NCBI GenBank assembly: GCA_031291615.1
Contig: JARLIS010000005.1
Coordinates: 1-64,000, forward strand
Length of the DNA stretch: 64,000 bases
Direction of reading: 5' to 3'
DNA from: Parvibaculum sp.
Lineage (GTDB): Bacteria; Pseudomonadota; Alphaproteobacteria; Parvibaculales; Parvibaculaceae
Positions within the stretch are counted from its first letter, which is position 1, and every line of letters begins with the position of its first letter. A model generated the notes under the pieces. That model had not been told where the DNA came from and made no database searches. It saw nothing but the letters and a program-made list of their open reading frames with translations. A program made the position numbers and the translations under genes. This document shows, piece after piece, positions 9,015-19,712 of the stretch.

Positions 9015-9923
9015 TCACTCCGCAGCCTTCGCCGCACCCGCGCGCTTGGCGGCCGCGGTGATTGCATCGGCGAAAGTCTTGACGAGCGCGATCGGGAAGT
9101 CGTGTCCCATGCCCGGCACAATGCGCAGTTCCGCGCCCGCAATGCTCGCCGCCGTGTCCTTGCCGCCTTCGACGGGAACGAGCGGATCGTCCGCGCCATG
9201 CAGTACCACGGTCGGGGCCTTCACCTTCTTCAGCTTCTCGCGCCGGTCGCCATTGGCGACGATGGCCGCCATCTGGCGGGCGATGCCGACGGGGTAGAAG
9301 CTGCGCGTTGCGTCGCGCAGCACCCATTCGCGCAAGGTTTTCTCATCGGTGCGGTAGCCGGGGCTGCCGATGGTGTTCCAGGCCTTAATGCCGCGCGCGA
9401 CGATGGCCTCGATATCGCCTGCGGGCGCGGCGGGCGACATCAGCACTTCCATCGCCTCGGGCTTGGCCTGCGGCAGGGCGGGATTGCCCGTCGACGACAT
9501 GATCGAGGTGAGCGAGAGCGTGCGCTCGGGATGATTGGCCGCGACGAGCTGCGCGATCATGCCGCCCATGGACGCGCCGACGATATGCGCCTTCTGGATG
9601 CCGAGCGCGTCGAGGAGGCCGACGGCGTCCTTCGCCATGTCGTCGAGCGAATAGGGCGCGGTCGCGGGCTTGCCCGCCATCAGCGCGCCGAAAATCGCCG
9701 CCATGTCCGGCATGCCCGCCGCGTCGAACTTGGTCGAGAGGCCGACATCGCGATTGTCGAAACGGATGGCGCGATAGCCGCGCGCCACAAGCTCGTTGCA
9801 GAGCTCGACCGGCCACATGGTGAGCTGGCCGCCGAGCCCCATGATGAGCAGGACCGTTTCGCGATCCGCCGGGCCGAAGCTCTCATATTCGATGGTGATG
9901 CCGTTCGATTTGACCTGCGGCAT
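9015..9923 (-). CDS. Alpha/beta hydrolase, first gene of the pair
   Basis: This 302-residue hydrolase has Ser118 in GASMGG, HGADDPLVP as the acid motif and GMGHDFP as the histidine motif. Its N-terminus parallels that of the 6741 gene almost residue for residue (KSNGITIEYESFG, LLIMGLGGQLTMWPVELCNE), showing recent duplication. It heads the minus-strand unit at 8098-9923. Its promoter lies in the 149-base divergent region shared with the GST-like gene, which contains a 17-base palindrome at 10007-10023. Confidence 0.87.
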   Translation of the reverse strand: MPQVKSNGITIEYESFGPADRETVLLIMGLGGQLTMWPVELCNELVARGYRAIRFDNRDVGLSTKFDAAGMPDMAAIFGALMAGKPATAPYSLDDMAKDAVGLLDALGIQKAHIVGASMGGMIAQLVAANHPERTLSLTSIMSSTGNPALPQAKPEAMEVLMSPAAPAGDIEAIVARGIKAWNTIGSPGYRTDEKTLREWVLRDATRSFYPVGIARQMAAIVANGDRREKLKKVKAPTVVLHGADDPLVPVEGGKDTAASIAGAELRIVPGMGHDFPIALVKTFADAITAAAKRAGAAKAAE

Positions 9924-10006
9924 GGACGCTCTCCCTCATTGCCTGTGTTCTGTTTTGCCGGAAAGTCTAGCAGCGGACTTGCGCGAGGCGCACGCAAAAC
10001 GCATGA

Positions 10007-10023
10007 TTAATGTTATACATTAA
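10007..10023. promoter_or_regulatory. Palindrome TTAATG-TTATA-CATTAA, candidate operator
   Basis: This perfect inverted repeat has 6-bp arms and a 5-base spacer, in the divergent region between the hydrolase pair and the GST-like gene. A near-identical site (TTAATG-AAAAC-CATTAg) lies at 11205-11221. The regulator is unknown. Confidence 0.55.
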
Positions 10024-10072
10024 ACACGCCATCGCGCGGGAAAGCCAACAGATGCAGCAACGGATCGCCGGC

Positions 10073-11149
10073 ATGAAGCTATACGGGCTGGACCTCTCCT
10101 ATTTCACGGGCAAGTTCCAGGCCTTTGTCCGCTACCGGGAAATCCCCCACGAGAATTTGGAGCTTTCCTCGGCGAGCTTCCGCCTCGTCGCGCGAGAAAC
10201 CGGCCTTGCCCAGATGCCCGCCGTCGAACTCCCCGACGGGCGCTGGATGAGCGACAGCACGCCGATGATCGAATGGCTGGACGATGCCCTGCCCGGCCCC
10301 AAGGTCGTGCCCGCCGATCCCTTGCAGCGCTTCATCTCCGCGCTTGTCGAGGACTATGCCGATGAATGGCTCTGGCGGCCCGCGCTCCATTATCGCTGGA
10401 GCTACGAGCCCGATGCGCGGCTGATGAGCCACCGCATCGCCGCCGAAATGCTGCGTGACGTGCCCGGGCCCCTATGGCTGCGGCGCTGGGCGGTCTGCCG
10501 CCGCCAGATCAACAAATATGTGCGCGGCGACGGCGTGACGGGGGAAACCCGCGCCCATATTGAAAGCATCTATCGCCGCAATCTCGTCTGGCTTCAGGCC
10601 ATATTCAGTACACGTCCCTTTCTGCTCGGCGAGCGCCCGACGCTGGCCGATTTCGGCTTCTTCGCCTCCATGTTCCGCCATTTCGGCCTCGACCCGACGC
10701 CCGCCCGCATCATGCGCGACGAAGCGCCCGCGGTGTACGAATGGCTGGCGCGCATGTGGAACGCCAAGGCGAGCCGCGACCATGGCCCGCTCGTCGCGGC
10801 GGGCACGATCCCCGATGACTGGCGCCCGATCCTCGCCGATATCGGCCGCTGCTACCTGCCCTATCTCGACGCCAATGCCCGCGCCTTTGCGGAGGGCAGG
10901 GACAGTTTCGAGGTGACGATCGAGGAGGTGACTTATCGCCTCCCCGTGCATCGCTACCGCGTCTGGTGCCTCGAAAGGCTGCAAGGCCTGTGGCGCGCCC
11001 TGCCGAAAGAGGTGGCGGACGCCGCAACCCCCTTGCTCGCGGAAGCAGGCTGCCTCGACATGCTGAGCCGCGCACCCGTCGCCTCGGGCTTCGACCCGGA
11101 GAAACGCGCACCCTTCTTCGCGCCCGGCCATATCTGGGCCCAACGCTGA
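10073..11149 (+). CDS. Glutathione S-transferase-like protein with C-terminal extension
   Basis: The N-terminal thioredoxin-like domain starts MKLYGLDLSYFTGK and includes the GST-style MPAVELPDGRWMSDSTPMIE block, where D-S-T occupies the glutathione gamma-glutamyl contact. A helical domain with RPFLLGERPTLADFGFFASM follows. From about residue 240 there is an extra 110-residue region not typical of GSTs. I chose ATG 10073 because the domain begins there; in-frame ATGs at 10052 and 10010 add nothing domain-like, and the latter sits inside the palindrome. The protein would be 358 residues. Catalytic activity is unproven. Confidence 0.75.
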   Translation: MKLYGLDLSYFTGKFQAFVRYREIPHENLELSSASFRLVARETGLAQMPAVELPDGRWMSDSTPMIEWLDDALPGPKVVPADPLQRFISALVEDYADEWLWRPALHYRWSYEPDARLMSHRIAAEMLRDVPGPLWLRRWAVCRRQINKYVRGDGVTGETRAHIESIYRRNLVWLQAIFSTRPFLLGERPTLADFGFFASMFRHFGLDPTPARIMRDEAPAVYEWLARMWNAKASRDHGPLVAAGTIPDDWRPILADIGRCYLPYLDANARAFAEGRDSFEVTIEEVTYRLPVHRYRVWCLERLQGLWRALPKEVADAATPLLAEAGCLDMLSRAPVASGFDPEKRAPFFAPGHIWAQR

Positions 11150-11204
11150 AGCCCGGGCTGAAAATCGCGCGGCGGGCTTGCACGGGAGAGCGCCGCCGCG
11201 CACA

Positions 11205-11221
11205 TTAATGAAAACCATTAG
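11205..11221. promoter_or_regulatory. Second TTAATG-N5-CATTA motif, candidate operator
   Basis: TTAATG-AAAAC-CATTAG lies 49 bases upstream of the DsbA-like start codon. It differs from the perfect palindrome at 10007-10023 in the spacer and the last base only. Confidence 0.5.
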
Positions 11222-11269
11222 GGCCGCGCGGGCGACGCCACGCGACGGCCCATCTCCGGGGAACCGCTC

Positions 11270-11920
11270 ATGACGCTGCACTACGACCTCTTCTGGTCCT
11301 TTCGCTCGCCCTATTCCTATCTGGTGACGCCGCGCCTTCTCGACTTCGAGAAAGAATACGACGTGCGCTGCCATGTGCGGCCCGTCTATCCGATCGCGGT
11401 GCGCCTCAAGGGTTTCTTCAAGCAGGTGAACCCCATGTGGCCGCCCTATCTGCTGAAGGACACCGCGCGCATCGCCGCCATGGAAGGCCTGCCCTATGCC
11501 TGGCCTTCGCCCGATCCGATCCTCATGGACATGAAGTCGGGCGAGGTGCCGGAGGACCAGCCCTATATCCGCCGTCTGACCCGGCTCGGCATCGCGGCGG
11601 CCGAAACGCCCCATGGCCTCGCCTTCCTGCGCGAGACGAGCGGCGTCATCTTCGGCGGTGTGCGCAAATGGCATGAGGGCGACCATCTGAAGGAGGCCGC
11701 CGCCCGCGCCGGCCTCGACCTCGCAACGCTCGACGCCGCCATCGCCCGCGACCCCGACCGCTACGAAGCCGTGATCGCCGAAAACGAGGCGGCGCAGAAA
11801 GCCGCCGGTCACTGGGGCGTGCCGCTGATGGTCTTCGAGGGCGAGCCCTTTTTCGGTCAGGACCGCTTCGACCACCTGAAATGGCGCATGGAGCAGAAGG
11901 GCCTGAAAAAGCGCGGCTGA
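11270..11920 (+). CDS. DsbA-family / 2-hydroxychromene-2-carboxylate isomerase-like protein
   Basis: This 216-residue protein is of the GST-kappa/DsbA-like group. It opens LHYDLFWSFRSPYSYL, where S-P-Y replaces the CxxC of true DsbA proteins and binds glutathione in HCCA isomerases. The C-terminal half has GHWGVPLMVFEGEPFFGQDR, the cis-Pro region and the GQDRxD ending of this family. HCCA isomerases act in naphthalene-type aromatic degradation, but most homologues are uncharacterised. ATG 11270 follows a GGGGAA site. It probably shares control with the GST-like gene through the matching palindromes. Confidence 0.8.
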   Translation: MTLHYDLFWSFRSPYSYLVTPRLLDFEKEYDVRCHVRPVYPIAVRLKGFFKQVNPMWPPYLLKDTARIAAMEGLPYAWPSPDPILMDMKSGEVPEDQPYIRRLTRLGIAAAETPHGLAFLRETSGVIFGGVRKWHEGDHLKEAAARAGLDLATLDAAIARDPDRYEAVIAENEAAQKAAGHWGVPLMVFEGEPFFGQDRFDHLKWRMEQKGLKKRG

Positions 11921-11984
11921 CTGGACCAATCATCCCCGGCCCGGTAGCCTCACCGCCTCGAAAGATGCGGCACACGGGAGACCC

Positions 11985-13730
11985 ATGCAGCGCGACCTGA
12001 AGACCATGAGCGCCACGGCCTACGACCTCGTGATCGTCGGCGGCGGTATCACCGGCGCATCGACGGCGTGGGACGCAAGCCTCCGGGGGCTGAAGGTCGC
12101 CCTTCTCGAAAAGGACGACTTCGCCCATGCGACGACGTCCGGCTCATCGAAGCTCGTGCATGGCGGCCTGCGCTATCTCGTCAATGGCGAGTTGAAGCTC
12201 GTGCGCGAGTCGCTGCGCGAGCGGCGCATCTGGGAGAATGTCGCGCCGCATATGGTGCATCCCCTCCCCTTCATCCTGCCGACCTATGGCTGGGGCATGA
12301 AAAGCGGCCCGGTGCTTTCCATCGGCCTCGCCTTTTACGATCTCCTCTCCTACGACCGGAACTGGGTCTCGGACGACGACAAGAAGATTCCGGGATTCCG
12401 CTCCATCTCGCGCAAGGAAGCGCTGGAGCTGATGCCGACCCTGAAGCGGGAAGGTCTGACCGGCGCGAAAATCTACTACGACTGCCAGATGTTCGCGCCC
12501 GAGCGCCTCTGCCTCGAATGCATTGAGGGCGCGGTCGAATATGGCGCCGACGCCGCCAACTATGCCGAAGTGACGAAATTCGAGATGGAAAGCTCGCTCG
12601 AGCGCGGCACGCGCGTTACGGGCGTCCATGTGAGGGACGCGCTTACCGGCGAGACGCATCTCATCAAGGGCGACGTCGTCGTCAATGCGGGCGGCCCTTG
12701 GGCCGACAGGCTGATGGGCATGGCCGAAGGCGACAAGCCCGCGCGGAAACTCATCCGCTCCAAGGGCATTCACATCATCACGCGCGAACTCTCCGGCAAG
12801 AACGCGCTCGCCATCCAGTCCGACATTGGCGGCCACTTCTTCGTGATCCCCTGGCGCAACCACACAATCATCGGCACCACGGACGCCGTCTTCAAGGACG
12901 ATCCCGACAAGGTGGGCGTGACGGAGGAAGACATTCGCGACTTCCTCAGCGTCGTCAATGACGGCCTGCCGGGTCTGCATCTGAAGCGCGAGGACGTGCT
13001 GCATTTCTATGTCGGCATCCGCCCGCTCGTCGATACGACGCCGCCCGCCGAGGACGGCAAGGAGAGCGAAGACAGCTACAATGCGAGCCGCGCGGCCGAA
13101 GTCTGCGACCACAACAAGTTCGACGGCATAGACGGCCTCATCTCCGCCATCGGCGGCAAATGGACGACCTCGCGCCATCTCGCCGAACAGGTGGTCGACC
13201 TCGCGCTGACGAAGCTCAACCGCGTGGCGAAATGCGAGACCCATTGCACGCCCGTCTATGGCGGCGAGATCGGCCGGCTGAAAAGTTTTATCGACCGGGC
13301 GGAAAAGCACCATCCGGAACTGTCGCGCGACGTCGTCGAAAACCTCTGCATGTTCTACGGCAGCCGCATCGACGAGGTGCTGGCGACCGCGAGCGAAAGG
13401 CCGGGTGAGCGCGATGAATTGCTGAAGCGCCTTTCGGCGACGAGCCCCGTGCTCTGCGTGCAGATCGTCCATGCCGTGCGCCACGAAATGGCGCGCCGCC
13501 TGACGGACGTTCTCTTCCGCCGCACCGGCCTCGGCACGCTCGGCCATCCGGGCGTCCCTGTCGTCAACAAGGTGGCCGAGATCATGGCGCGCGAACTCGG
13601 CTGGGACGAAACGCGCATCGCCAATGAAATCGCCGATACGCGGCACCTCTTCGAGACGCAGCCGCCCGCGCTTGAAAGCGGGATGCGCGGTTCCTCGCTC
13701 GCCGAGGCGCCCCGCAAGGCGGCGCCCTGA
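11985..13730 (+). CDS. glpD: Glycerol-3-phosphate dehydrogenase, FAD-dependent
   Basis: This 581-residue GlpD oxidises sn-glycerol 3-phosphate to dihydroxyacetone phosphate and passes electrons to ubiquinone at the membrane. DLVIVGGGITGA at residues 14-25 is the FAD dinucleotide loop, followed by GSSKLVHGGLRYL, the family signature. C-terminal EIMARELGWDETRIANEI belongs to the DAO-C helical domain. ATG 11985 is preceded by GGGAGA; ATG 12006 is an alternative. The stop codon overlaps the next start (TGATG), so GlpD is coupled to a lipid kinase and an alkyl-DHAP-synthase-like gene. No glycerol transporter or glycerol kinase is adjacent, so supply of DHAP to lipid synthesis is a plausible role. 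Confidence 0.92.
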   Translation: MQRDLKTMSATAYDLVIVGGGITGASTAWDASLRGLKVALLEKDDFAHATTSGSSKLVHGGLRYLVNGELKLVRESLRERRIWENVAPHMVHPLPFILPTYGWGMKSGPVLSIGLAFYDLLSYDRNWVSDDDKKIPGFRSISRKEALELMPTLKREGLTGAKIYYDCQMFAPERLCLECIEGAVEYGADAANYAEVTKFEMESSLERGTRVTGVHVRDALTGETHLIKGDVVVNAGGPWADRLMGMAEGDKPARKLIRSKGIHIITRELSGKNALAIQSDIGGHFFVIPWRNHTIIGTTDAVFKDDPDKVGVTEEDIRDFLSVVNDGLPGLHLKREDVLHFYVGIRPLVDTTPPAEDGKESEDSYNASRAAEVCDHNKFDGIDGLISAIGGKWTTSRHLAEQVVDLALTKLNRVAKCETHCTPVYGGEIGRLKSFIDRAEKHHPELSRDVVENLCMFYGSRIDEVLATASERPGERDELLKRLSATSPVLCVQIVHAVRHEMARRLTDVLFRRTGLGTLGHPGVPVVNKVAEIMARELGWDETRIANEIADTRHLFETQPPALESGMRGSSLAEAPRKAAP

Positions 13731-14683
13731 TGGCCGCGCCCCATGTCGCCGCCGTCGTCAATCCCCGCTCCGGCGGCGGACGCACGGGACGCTCATGGAG
13801 GCTCATCCGCGCCGCGCTGGAGCGCGAGCTCGGACCGATCCGCCCGCATTTCACGCAGGAAGGTTCGAGCCCGCGCTATCTTCCCGCCGCCGAACTCGCC
13901 CGCAAGGCGCTCGGCGAGGGCGCGCAGCTCGTCGTCGCGGTGGGCGGCGACGGCACCATCAACGAAGTGGTGAACGGCTTTTTCGAAAACGGCGCGGCGA
14001 TCAACCCCGACGCCCATTTCGCCGTGCTGAACACAGGCACGGGCGGCGACTTCCGCAAGACCTTCGGCCTGCCTGAAACGCTCGAAGCCTGTGCCGCGGG
14101 CATCGGCGCGGGCACGACGCGCGGCATCGACCTCGGCCGTCTCACCTTCGCCTCGGATGCGGGCGGCGAGGCAATGCGCTATTTCGACAATATCGCGAGC
14201 TTCGGCATTTCGGGCGAGGTCGTCCGCGCAGTCAACCGGGCGCGCTTTTCAAAGCTCTTCGGCGGCAGCTTCACGTTTCTCTGGGCAACGCTCTCGACCG
14301 CGCTGCGCTACAAGCCCATGCCGGTGCGCCTCGTCTCCGACACCGGCTTCGACGAAATCGTCAATATCGGCACCTGCGCCGTCGCCAACGGAAAGTTCTT
14401 CGGCGGCGGCATGAAAGTCGCGCCGAATGCGGAGCCTGACGACGGCATGTTCGACGTAATCGTGATGCGCGACACGACCTTCGGCGATCTCTTCACCGGC
14501 GCGGGCGCGCTGCGCGAGGGCACGCATCTCGACAATCCGAAGGTCACGCATTTCCGCGCCCGGACTTTGACGGCGACGCCCGCCGGCGCGACGCCATCCT
14601 TGCTCGATGTCGACGGCGAAGCGCCGGGACGCCTGCCCGCGCGCTTCGACATTCTGCCCGGCGCCATCACGCTGCGCTGCTAG
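13730..14683 (+). CDS. Diacylglycerol kinase-family lipid kinase (DagK/YegS-like)
   Basis: This 317-residue protein has VVAVGGDGTINEVVNG; the nucleotide-binding GGDGT is at residues 72-76. NPRSGGGRTGR forms the N-terminal phosphate loop. The C-terminal sandwich domain includes GGGMKVAPNAEPDDGMFDV and a closing DVDGEAPGRLPARF, both usual in YegS/DgkB-type kinases. It would phosphorylate a lipid such as diacylglycerol or an alkyl-acylglycerol. Its ATG overlaps the GlpD stop, and the next gene starts 21 bases after its end. Its place between DHAP production and alkyl-DHAP synthase suggests glycerolipid or ether-lipid metabolism. Confidence 0.9.
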   Translation: MAAPHVAAVVNPRSGGGRTGRSWRLIRAALERELGPIRPHFTQEGSSPRYLPAAELARKALGEGAQLVVAVGGDGTINEVVNGFFENGAAINPDAHFAVLNTGTGGDFRKTFGLPETLEACAAGIGAGTTRGIDLGRLTFASDAGGEAMRYFDNIASFGISGEVVRAVNRARFSKLFGGSFTFLWATLSTALRYKPMPVRLVSDTGFDEIVNIGTCAVANGKFFGGGMKVAPNAEPDDGMFDVIVMRDTTFGDLFTGAGALREGTHLDNPKVTHFRARTLTATPAGATPSLLDVDGEAPGRLPARFDILPGAITLRC

Positions 14684-14704
14684 AAAAAGAAAAGGGAAAC
14701 GCCC

Positions 14705-16366
<1,662 letters not shown>

Positions 16367-16375
<9 letters not shown>

Positions 16376-18070
16376 CGCGCCGACGATCTTCCGCGCCTCG
16401 GCAAGCGCCGCGTCGATACCCGGCACGAGGATGATGCCGCTGTCGAGAATGCCCATGTCCTGAAGCACCTGGCGCGGCTGCGCATGAAGCGCCGTCATGA
16501 TGACGGTCGTGCCGTGCTTGTGGCAACGCGCGATAAGCGACTGGATGGCGGTGGCGCCCGTCCCGTCGATCAGCGGCACGGCGCGCATGCGCAATATGAA
16601 AACGCGGGGCGGCTTGCCGATACGGTCGAGCGTTTCGCCGAGCCGCATGGCGACGCCGAAGAAGAAGGGCCCCCGGATGACGCTGGCGATGACACCGGGC
16701 GGCAGCTCGCTCTGCGTGACGGGCCGGGAATCCTGCGGCGCGTCGTCGGCAATGTCTTCGTCGATAAGCTTGATGTTCGCCTGCACCTCGACCGCCTCCG
16801 ATAGACGGTGCATGAGGAGAACGGCGGCGAGCACCACGCCGACTTCGATGGCGACCGTGAGATCGACGATGACGGTGAGCCCGAAAGTGACGAGCAGCAC
16901 CGCCCGGTCGCCGAAGGGCGCCTTCATCAGATGCCGGAACCTCTCAACCTCGCTCATGTTCCAGGCGACGATGGCAAGCACGGCCGCAAGCGCCGCCAGC
17001 GGAATGAAGCCCGTAAGCGGCCAGGCGACGAGCAGGAAAATCAAGATGAACACGGCATGCAGCATGCCCGCAATGGGCCCGCGCGCGCCGGAGCGGATAT
17101 TGGTCGCGGTCCGCGCGATGGCGCCCGTCGCGGGCAAGCCGCCGACAAGCGCCGAGGCGCAATTGGCGACGCCCTGCGCCACAAGCTCGCAATTCGAACG
17201 GTGCCGGTTGCCGGTCATGCTGTCGGCGACGAGCGCGGACAGGAGCGACTCGACGCCGGCGAGAAAGGCGATGGTGAAGGCGCTCGGAAAAAGATCGCGC
17301 AGCCGCTCATAGCTCACGCTGGGAAGCGGCGGCAATTCGAAATGGGGCTTCAAGCCGACAAAGCGCGTGCCGATGGTCGCCGTGTCGATGTGGAAGGCCC
17401 AGACGGCGGCCGAGGCCAGAACGACCGCGATGAGAAAGCCCGGCCATGACGGACGGAAACGCCGGAGGACGACGATGACGGCGAGCGATCCGGCGGCAAC
17501 CGCGAGCGTCGCCGGGCTCGTCGTCGGCAGCGCCTTGGCGAGCGCCTCGATTTTCGGGATGAAGTCGGCCGGAACCTTGTCGAGCGTGAGGCCGAAGAAA
17601 TCCTTGATCTGGCTCGACGCGATGATGACAGCGATGCCCGACGTGAAGCCGGTGATGACGGGCTGGGGAATATATTTGATATAGGTGCCGATCTGGAAAA
17701 ACCCGGCGGCGACGAGCATGACGCCCGCCATCAGCGTCGCAAGCACAAGCCCGTCGAAACCGTGCTGGGCGATGACGTTGAAGACGACGACGACGAAGGC
17801 GCCTGTCGGCCCGCCGATCTGGAAGCGCGTGCCGCCGAGCGCGGAAATCAGAAAGCCCGCGACAACGGCGGTGAGGAGCCCCTTGTCGGGCGTCGCGCCC
17901 GACGCAATGGCGAGCGCCATGGAAAGCGGCAGCGCGACGATGGCGACCGTCAGCCCGGCGATGAAATCCTGCCGGAAGTCTCTCGGGCCATAGCCTTCCC
18001 GCAGCACCGTGACGAGTTTCGGCGTGAAGAGCGCAAAGCGGGAGGCCTTGTCGGCCGTGGCGAGAGACAT
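16367..18070 (-). CDS. SulP-family inorganic anion transporter with STAS domain
   Basis: This 567-residue protein has an N-terminal SulP block (FIAGLTVAIVALPLSMALAI, then GGTRFQIGGPTGAFVVVV) with some 11-14 membrane segments. From about residue 440 it has a cytoplasmic STAS domain (PPRVFILRMRAVPLIDGTGA). Members carry sulfate, bicarbonate or other anions, and the substrate cannot be told from sequence. ATG 18070 begins MSLATADK. The gene lies 34 bases after the acyl-CoA ligase stop on the same strand, with a GC-rich hairpin between. Confidence 0.9.
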
Positions 18071-18083
18071 GGGCGTCTACCTC

Positions 18084-18103
18084 GCTCCCGCCGTGGCGGG
18101 AGC
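18084..18103 (-). other. GC hairpin between acyl-CoA ligase and SulP genes
   Basis: GCTCCCGCC and GGCGGGAGC form a 9-bp stem directly after the ligase stop codon. No T tract follows on the minus strand. It may attenuate, or protect a processed 3' end; function is uncertain. Confidence 0.4.
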
Positions 18104-18104
18104 C

Positions 18105-19712
18105 CTAAAGCTGTGCGGCTTCCGTCTCCGCCTCAATGATCTTGCGGAGTTCGGCCTTGGCGATTTTTTCAAGCGTCGAACGCGGAAGCTCGCTGACGAT
18201 ACGAATGTCGCGCGGGTGCTTGAAGTCCGCAAGGTCCTTGCGGCAGGCGGCCATGACCCGCTCCTTGAGGTCTTTTGCCGCAGCCGCCTCGCCGCCCGGC
18301 ACCAGCAGGAAGACGACGGGCACTTCGTCGAGCATCTTGTCCTTGCGCGCGACGACGGCGCATTCCTGAATGCCGCCGACCGACATGACGACGCGCTCGA
18401 TTTCGGACGCCGCCACATTCTCGCCGCCGACCTTCAGCATGTCCTTGTCGCGGTCAGCGAACTGGATATAGCCGTTTTCGAGCAGCGTCACCCGATCGCC
18501 GGTGATGAAGAAGCCTTGCGCGTCGTAGCTCTCTTCGGTCGCCTTGGGATTGTTGAGATATTCCTTGAAAAGCGAGAGGCCGGGAACGCCGCGAATGAGC
18601 AGCCCGCCCGACTGACCCGGCGCGACGGGCGCACCCTCGTCGTCGACGATCGCAATCTCGTAGGACGTGGCGGGCTTGCCGATCACCATGGCGGGCGCGG
18701 GCACATGCACGTCGCTGACGATGCCATGCGTGATCGTCTCGGTCATGCCCCACCAGCCGATGGTGCGGACGCGGAAATGCGCGTCGGTGGGCATGCTCGC
18801 AATGCCGTTGCCCCAGAGGCGGTAGTGATGCGCCTTCGGCACGTCGCGCTCCATCAGCGCGCGGGTGCAGAAGGGCACCATGGACGACCATGTGCAGCGA
18901 TGCCTGAGCGACACCTCCCAGAAGCGCGAGGCAGAAAAGCGCGGCTGGACGACGATGGTGCCGCCCGCCCAGAGCGTCGCCAGAACCGAATAGGACTGCG
19001 CATTGGTGTGGAAGAGCGGCAGATAAGTGAGGTGCACGTCGTCCGCGCGCAGGTCTTCATGCATCGCGCAGACCTTGGCGCCCCAGAGCGCATTGGCATG
19101 GGTCCAGACGACGCCCTTCGGCCGCGAGGTCGTGCCGGACGTATATTGAATGCCGACATTGGCGAGGGGATCGGCCGGCCGGAGCGGCGCATCGGCGGCA
19201 TTGCCGTAAAGCGCCGCGAAACTTTCCGACTTCGCCACGCCATGCCCGGAAGCGGCGGGCGCGCCATTATCCGTTTCGGTGACGGCGAGCCATTTGATGT
19301 TCTTGCAGCTCGCGTTGACGAGCTCGGCGAATTTCGGCTGTGTGATCGCGCCGACGACGCCGGCATGTTCGGAGAAATAGGTAAGCTCATCGGCGACCGA
19401 ACGCGCATTGGTCGTCACCGGCACCGCGCCGAGATGGGCGCAGGCATACCAGGCGATGAGGCTTTCCGGGCAATTGTCGAGATGGACGAGAACGCGCTCG
19501 CCGAAGCCGACGCCGCGCGCCTTGAGCCCCGCCGCGACGCGCCGCGTATCCTCGACGAATTGCGCATAGGTCCATGTCCGCCCCTCGCCCTCGAAGGGCT
19601 CCCAGATCAGGAAGGGATGCGAGGGCCGCGCCGAGGCATGGGCCGCGAGAAGATGCGGAATGTCGAAGCCGGAAAAGGGATGAACCGCCGGGCTGCGGAG
19701 AACCGGCCTCAC
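18105..19712 (-). CDS. Acyl-CoA synthetase, AMP-binding (CaiC/fatty-acid ligase-like)
   Basis: This 535-residue ANL-superfamily ligase activates a carboxylic acid through an acyl-adenylate to its CoA thioester. The P-loop-like YTSGTTSRPKG lies near residue 190, GWWGMTETITHG gives the adenine motif, and the hinge is FADRDKDMLKVGGENVAASE. It ends PRSTLEKIAKAELRKII, with the expected C-terminal Lys. The start is GTG at 19710-19712, overlapping the TGA of the upstream esterase gene (GTGA), which implies translational coupling. The similarity pattern recalls crotonobetaine/carnitine-CoA ligases, but the substrate is unknown. Confidence 0.87.
   Translation of the reverse strand: MRPVLRSPAVHPFSGFDIPHLLAAHASARPSHPFLIWEPFEGEGRTWTYAQFVEDTRRVAAGLKARGVGFGERVLVHLDNCPESLIAWYACAHLGAVPVTTNARSVADELTYFSEHAGVVGAITQPKFAELVNASCKNIKWLAVTETDNGAPAASGHGVAKSESFAALYGNAADAPLRPADPLANVGIQYTSGTTSRPKGVVWTHANALWGAKVCAMHEDLRADDVHLTYLPLFHTNAQSYSVLATLWAGGTIVVQPRFSASRFWEVSLRHRCTWSSMVPFCTRALMERDVPKAHHYRLWGNGIASMPTDAHFRVRTIGWWGMTETITHGIVSDVHVPAPAMVIGKPATSYEIAIVDDEGAPVAPGQSGGLLIRGVPGLSLFKEYLNNPKATEESYDAQGFFITGDRVTLLENGYIQFADRDKDMLKVGGENVAASEIERVVMSVGGIQECAVVARKDKMLDEVPVVFLLVPGGEAAAAKDLKERVMAACRKDLADFKHPRDIRIVSELPRSTLEKIAKAELRKIIEAETEAAQL

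Noticed and set aside
8098..9327. Longer version of the middle hydrolase starting at 9327
   Set aside because: The extra 106 residues lie inside the upstream hydrolase gene and are Arg-rich; ATG 9009 fits spacing and family.
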